Assembly (NCBI RefSeq): GCF_008364795.1
Contig: NZ_VTTM01000001.1
Coordinates: 124,001-188,000 of the forward strand
Length of the DNA stretch: 64,000 nt
Source: Azospirillum oryzae
GTDB lineage: Bacteria > Pseudomonadota > Alphaproteobacteria > Azospirillales > Azospirillaceae
Direction: 5' to 3'
The notes under the pieces are model-generated. The model had not been told where the DNA came from, did no database searches, and worked only from the letters and a program-made list of their open reading frames with translations. Of the stretch, positions 61,007 to 64,000 are shown piece after piece. Each line of letters starts with the position of its first letter. Position 1 is the first letter of the stretch. The position numbers were made by a program, and so were the translations under genes.

Positions 61007-61552
61007 TCACTGCAGGCTGCGCTGCATTTCCTCGAAGGTGCGGGAGAAGCCGTTCAGCGGGAAGTCGATGTCGCGCTTGCCGATGCGGGGGGAGCTGACG
61101 CGGACCAGGATGGACGAGCCGTTGCGGAACTGGTCGGCGACGCGGCCGGACACGAAGTTGGGGAACATGCACATGTTCAGCGTCGCCACATGCGATTCGA
61201 TGCGCGGCTGGCGGTCGACGCGGATGGCACAGCGGTCGATCAGACCCTGGCTGGTGGTCAGGAACAGGTGGAAGTCGTTGCCGGTCGGAATGATGCTGAG
61301 CGCGATGAAGCCGACATCCTTCCCGTCGTCGAACAGGCGGTAGATCATCAGCCGGCAGGTCTTGCTGTCGGTCATCCGGTCGATGTCGCACTGGTTGGTC
61401 CAGGCGCCCTCGGGCCCGAAATCGGCGGCGGCCTTGGAGAAGTCCACGGCGGCGGCCGGCTTGGCGGAGAAAAGTCCCCCGGCAAGCGTCAGAGCCAGCA
61501 GTGCCGCAGCCGCAGCCGCCCTGAAGCCACCCATCAGACCCTTTGCTCGCAT
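61007..61552 (-). CDS. IalB-like (invasion-associated locus B) family protein
   Basis: 181 aa with an N-terminal signal peptide (about 1-35, ending in AAAVDFS), so secreted to the periplasm. The rest is the small IalB domain with Cys residues in NQCDIDRM, KTCRLM, DRCAIR and NMCMFP, presumably two disulfides. In Rhodospirillales such proteins are widespread and non-pathogenic; the function is unknown. The stop lies next to the palindromic repeat at 60914-61004; a second repeat (61581-61682) lies upstream. Confidence 0.82.
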   Translation of the reverse strand: MRAKGLMGGFRAAAAAALLALTLAGGLFSAKPAAAVDFSKAAADFGPEGAWTNQCDIDRMTDSKTCRLMIYRLFDDGKDVGFIALSIIPTGNDFHLFLTTSQGLIDRCAIRVDRQPRIESHVATLNMCMFPNFVSGRVADQFRNGSSILVRVSSPRIGKRDIDFPLNGFSRTFEEMQRSLQ

Positions 61553-61580
61553 CGCCCCGGCTCCCCGCCATCGTTCGTGT

Positions 61581-61682
61581 TAGATCGGATCGCGTAAAAT
61601 CGGGATCGATTTAACGCGTGAATCCGATCGCCAAACATAAAACTACAGCTTCGCGCGTTCATATGAACGCGCGAAGCTGTAG
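61581..61682 (+). repeat. Dispersed palindromic repeat, copy 2
   Basis: About 102 bp, same element as 14502-14605. The left part is nearly identical (TAGATCGGATCGCGTA, GAATCCGATCGCCAA). The right part is a perfect 40-bp palindrome, from CTACAGCTTCGCGCG to CGCGAAGCTGTAG. Compared with copy 1 the stem bears at least four paired substitutions that keep base pairing. It lies upstream of the IalB-like gene start and downstream of the pirin gene. Confidence 0.88.
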
Positions 61683-61780
61683 CACGGAATGCGCCATGAT
61701 AACCGGGGACGGCGGGGGTGCAAGGCACGAGATGCCGCGCGCCGGGCCATGAACGGGGCCCGACGCGCGGCTGTGGACGA

Positions 61781-62638
61781 TCAGATGCGCCCTTCCTCGA
61801 AGTCGCGGAAGGCCTGCATCACCTCCTCCCGCGTGTTCATGACGAAGGGTCCGCCCCAGGCGATCGGCTCGCCGATCGGCTCGCCGGCCAGCAGCAGGAA
61901 GCGGGCGCCTTCCGGCCCGGCGACCGCCTCCACCCGTTCGCCGTCACCCAGCACGATCACCCGCGGTCCGGACAAAGATCCCTCCCCGCCGACATCCAGC
62001 GTGCCTTCGAACAGCACCAGGAAGACGGTGTGGCCGGCCGGCAGCGGCTCGGCGAAGGACACCGACGGCGGCAGCGTCACGTCGAAATAGCGGGCGTCGG
62101 TCGCCTCGGCCCGCACCGGCCCGGCCGTGCCGCGGGCGGTATCGCCGGCGATGACGGTGACGGTCGCCCCATCCTCGCGCTTTTCCACCGGGATGGCGGC
62201 GGCCGGGAACTCCTGATAGCGCGGCTCGGTCATCTTCAGCCGGGCCGGCAGGTTGATCCACAGCTGGAATCCGCGCATCAAGCCTTCGGTCTGCTCCGGC
62301 ATCTCCGAATGGATCAGGCCGCGGCCGGCGGTCATCCACTGCACGCCGCCGGTCTCGATCACGCCCTCATTCCCGTGGTTGTCGGCATGGCGCATGCGGC
62401 CGGCCAGCATGTAGGTCACCGTCTCGAACCCGCGGTGGGGATGGTCGGGGAAGCCCGCCAGATAGTCGGTGGGCTGGTCCGACCCGAACAGGTCCAGCAT
62501 CAGGAAGGGGTCGAGCGTGCGCAGGCGGGGCGTGCCCAGCATGCGGGTCATGTTGACCCCGGCCCCGTCGGAGGTGGCCATGCCCTCCACGGCGGCGAGC
62601 ACCGGACGGACACCGGGGGTGGCGGGCTGGATGGACAT
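61781..62638 (-). CDS. Pirin family protein
   Basis: 285 aa, two cupin domains. The N-terminal metal site uses HPHRGFE (about residues 66-72) and the later His/Glu (MTAGRGLIHSEM). The second cupin begins around residue 170. Bacterial pirins act as quercetin-2,3-dioxygenases or regulators. ATG 62638 is preceded by GGAG on the minus strand. The gene stands alone; no aromatic-degradation or stress operon adjoins it. Confidence 0.92.
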   Translation of the reverse strand: MSIQPATPGVRPVLAAVEGMATSDGAGVNMTRMLGTPRLRTLDPFLMLDLFGSDQPTDYLAGFPDHPHRGFETVTYMLAGRMRHADNHGNEGVIETGGVQWMTAGRGLIHSEMPEQTEGLMRGFQLWINLPARLKMTEPRYQEFPAAAIPVEKREDGATVTVIAGDTARGTAGPVRAEATDARYFDVTLPPSVSFAEPLPAGHTVFLVLFEGTLDVGGEGSLSGPRVIVLGDGERVEAVAGPEGARFLLLAGEPIGEPIAWGGPFVMNTREEVMQAFRDFEEGRI

Positions 62639-62752
62639 GGCGGCAACTCCTGAAAAAGCACAATGACGTTGCACCAGAGGTAGTCCGCCCCGGCCCCGCC
62701 GTGAAGCCGGCCCGCCCGCGCCACAGCGTTTCCGCCCGTGCAACAATCCAAA

Positions 62753-62784
62753 CGAAAAAGGCCGCCGGAGAACCGGCGGCCTTC
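62753..62784 (-). terminator. Rho-independent terminator of amtB
   Basis: GGCCGCCGG (62760-62768), AGAA, CCGGCGGCC (62773-62781), followed on the minus strand by TTTTTCG. It lies about 35 bp after the amtB stop. Confidence 0.92.
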
Positions 62785-62814
62785 TCGAAGAGACCCGTGG
62801 GAAAGGGATTTGTC

Positions 62815-64000
62815 TTAGTGGATGCTCTCGCCGTGCAGGGCGAGGTCGAGACCGTCGCGCTCCACATCCTCCTCGACGCGCAGGCCCATCACCACGTCGA
62901 CGACCTTCAGCAGGACGAAGGTGGCGACGGCGCACCACACCATGGTGTAGAGCACGCCCTGGACCTGGATCCACACGGCGGCGGCGTTGCCTTCCAGCAG
63001 GCCCAGCGTGGCGTTCGGATCGGCCTGCAGGACGGCGGCGAAGCCGCCTTCGCTGTTGGACACCGACATCTTGGCGAACACGCCGGTCAGGATGGCGCCG
63101 ACCAGACCGCCGACACCGTGCACGCCGAAGGCGTCCAGGCTGTCGTCATAGCCCAGCATGTGCTTCAGGCTGGTGGCCGACCAGAAGCAGACCACGCCGG
63201 CGATGATGCCGATGATGATGGCGCCCGTCGGGTCGACGAAGCCGGCGGCCGGGGTCACGGCGACCAGACCGGCGACGGCGCCGGAGATGATGCCGAGGAT
63301 CGACGGCTTGCCCTTGACGATCCACTCCGCGAACAGCCAGCCCATGGCGGCGCCGGCGGTGGCGATGTGCGTGGCGGCCAGCGCCATGCCGGCGCGCGGA
63401 CCGGCGGTCAGGGCCGAACCGGCGTTGAAGCCGAACCAGCCGACCCACAGCAGCGAGGCGCCGATCAGCGACAGCACCAGGTTGTGCGGCATGAAGGCTT
63501 CCTTCGGGTAGCCCTTGCGCTTGCCGATCACCAGCGCGGCGACCAGACCGGCGACGCCCGCGTTGATGTGCACGACCGTGCCGCCGGCGAAGTCCAGCAC
63601 GCCCAGGCCGAACAGGAAGCCCGACGGATACCAGACCCAGTGGGCGATCGGCGCATAGACCACGATCGACCACAGGGCGGTGAAGACCAGCAGCGAGGAG
63701 AACTTCATGCGGTCGGCGAAGGCGCCGGTGATCAGGGCCGGGGTGATGATCGCGAAGGTCATCTGGAACATCATGAAGACCGGCTCGGGGATCGTCGTCG
63801 CGACGCCCGAACCCGTCGCCTCGCCCAGCACGAAGGCCTTCGAGAAGTCGAGCCCGTTCAGGAACAGCCGGTCGAGACCGCCGACATAGGCGCCGGTGCC
63901 GGTGAAGGCCAGGCTGTAGCCGATCACGTACCACAGGACGCTGACGAGGCAGGTGATGGCGAAGCTCTGCATCACCGTCGCCAGCACGTTCATCTTGCGG
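62815..64000 (-). CDS. amtB: Ammonium transporter, 5' end outside the window
   Basis: The last 395 or so residues of an Amt-family ammonium channel. The gene begins beyond base 64000: the sequence at the edge (RKMNVLATVMQSF) corresponds to the end of helix 1 of the family. Conserved features are GGTVVHINAG and AFGVHGVGG, which place the twin pore His, and WVGWFGFNAGSA. C-terminal tail VEEDVERDGLDLALHGE is the usual PII-interacting region. The PII gene glnK, usually upstream, would lie outside the window. The gene has a strong terminator. Confidence 0.96.
   Translation of the reverse strand, partial: RKMNVLATVMQSFAITCLVSVLWYVIGYSLAFTGTGAYVGGLDRLFLNGLDFSKAFVLGEATGSGVATTIPEPVFMMFQMTFAIITPALITGAFADRMKFSSLLVFTALWSIVVYAPIAHWVWYPSGFLFGLGVLDFAGGTVVHINAGVAGLVAALVIGKRKGYPKEAFMPHNLVLSLIGASLLWVGWFGFNAGSALTAGPRAGMALAATHIATAGAAMGWLFAEWIVKGKPSILGIISGAVAGLVAVTPAAGFVDPTGAIIIGIIAGVVCFWSATSLKHMLGYDDSLDAFGVHGVGGLVGAILTGVFAKMSVSNSEGGFAAVLQADPNATLGLLEGNAAAVWIQVQGVLYTMVWCAVATFVLLKVVDVVMGLRVEEDVERDGLDLALHGESIH

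Overview
The window is GC-rich alphaproteobacterial chromosome with almost wall-to-wall coding. The best guess is an Azospirillum-like member of the Rhodospirillales. The basis is a cbb3 oxidase operon under an FNR/FixK-type regulator, an ALAS-type hemA with a perfect FNR box, usg, a CIRCE-controlled groESL, an IalB-like protein, a 3-hydroxybutyrate dehydrogenase, and several c-di-GMP and chemotaxis proteins. The genus is inferred from gene content, not from a database search. Both edges cut genes: an unknown protein on the left and an ammonium transporter (5' end missing) on the right.

Layout. 1-6.5 kb: end of an unknown modular protein, trxB, then a four-gene dipeptide/nickel-type ABC importer operon without its binding protein. 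6.5-18.4 kb: an EAL-CBS-GGDEF protein, a 23-codon hydrophobic small ORF, a HerA-like ATPase, a GNAT acetyltransferase, a PstS-like mini-lipoprotein, a LysR regulator, a quinone-oxidoreductase-like enzyme, a small lipoprotein, an RsbT/RsbX-like protein and a FixJ-like regulator with a dead receiver, an AT-rich gap, and a DMT exporter. 18.6-23.3 kb: groEL and groES with CIRCE, usg, a 49-aa membrane protein among inverted repeats, an endolysin-like lysozyme and ctaA.

23.3-31.8 kb is the microaerobic respiration block. It holds fnr, ccoS, ccoI and ccoH (oxidase maturation) and ccoP, ccoQ, ccoO and ccoN (the oxidase), all on the minus strand. An FNR box lies in front of ccoN and a weaker one in front of ccoH. 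The hemA FNR box at 40.18 kb extends the same circuit to heme supply. An FNR protein made here (four Cys ligands, ETVSR recognition helix) could act on all three sites.

31.8-47.4 kb: rRNA methyltransferases RlmI and an RlmD-like enzyme, a thioesterase, an orphan polyamine-type permease pair, an Hpt-pseudoreceiver protein, a PadR-like protein, hemA, a DUF2235 hydrolase, upp, a CZB-like diguanylate cyclase, pyrF-trpF, heme oxygenase and an Atm1-type ABC exporter. 47.6-56.9 kb: a chemoreceptor with a CheR-tether-like tail, a bdhA-patatin pair, a small lipoprotein, an ATP-dependent DNA ligase with its partner exonuclease, and psuG. 57-64 kb: a binding-protein-like PAS-GGDEF-EAL sensor, a deleted catalase-family pseudogene, an IalB-like protein, a pirin and amtB.

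No CRISPR array, rRNA, tRNA, transposase or complete prophage was seen. The most unusual items are two response-regulator-like proteins without a phospho-acceptor Asp, a roughly 100-bp dispersed repeat whose two copies show compensatory stem changes, the 23-aa hydrophobic peptide gene, a PstS-like lipoprotein that seems to have lost its middle lobe, and a catalase gene with its core deleted.
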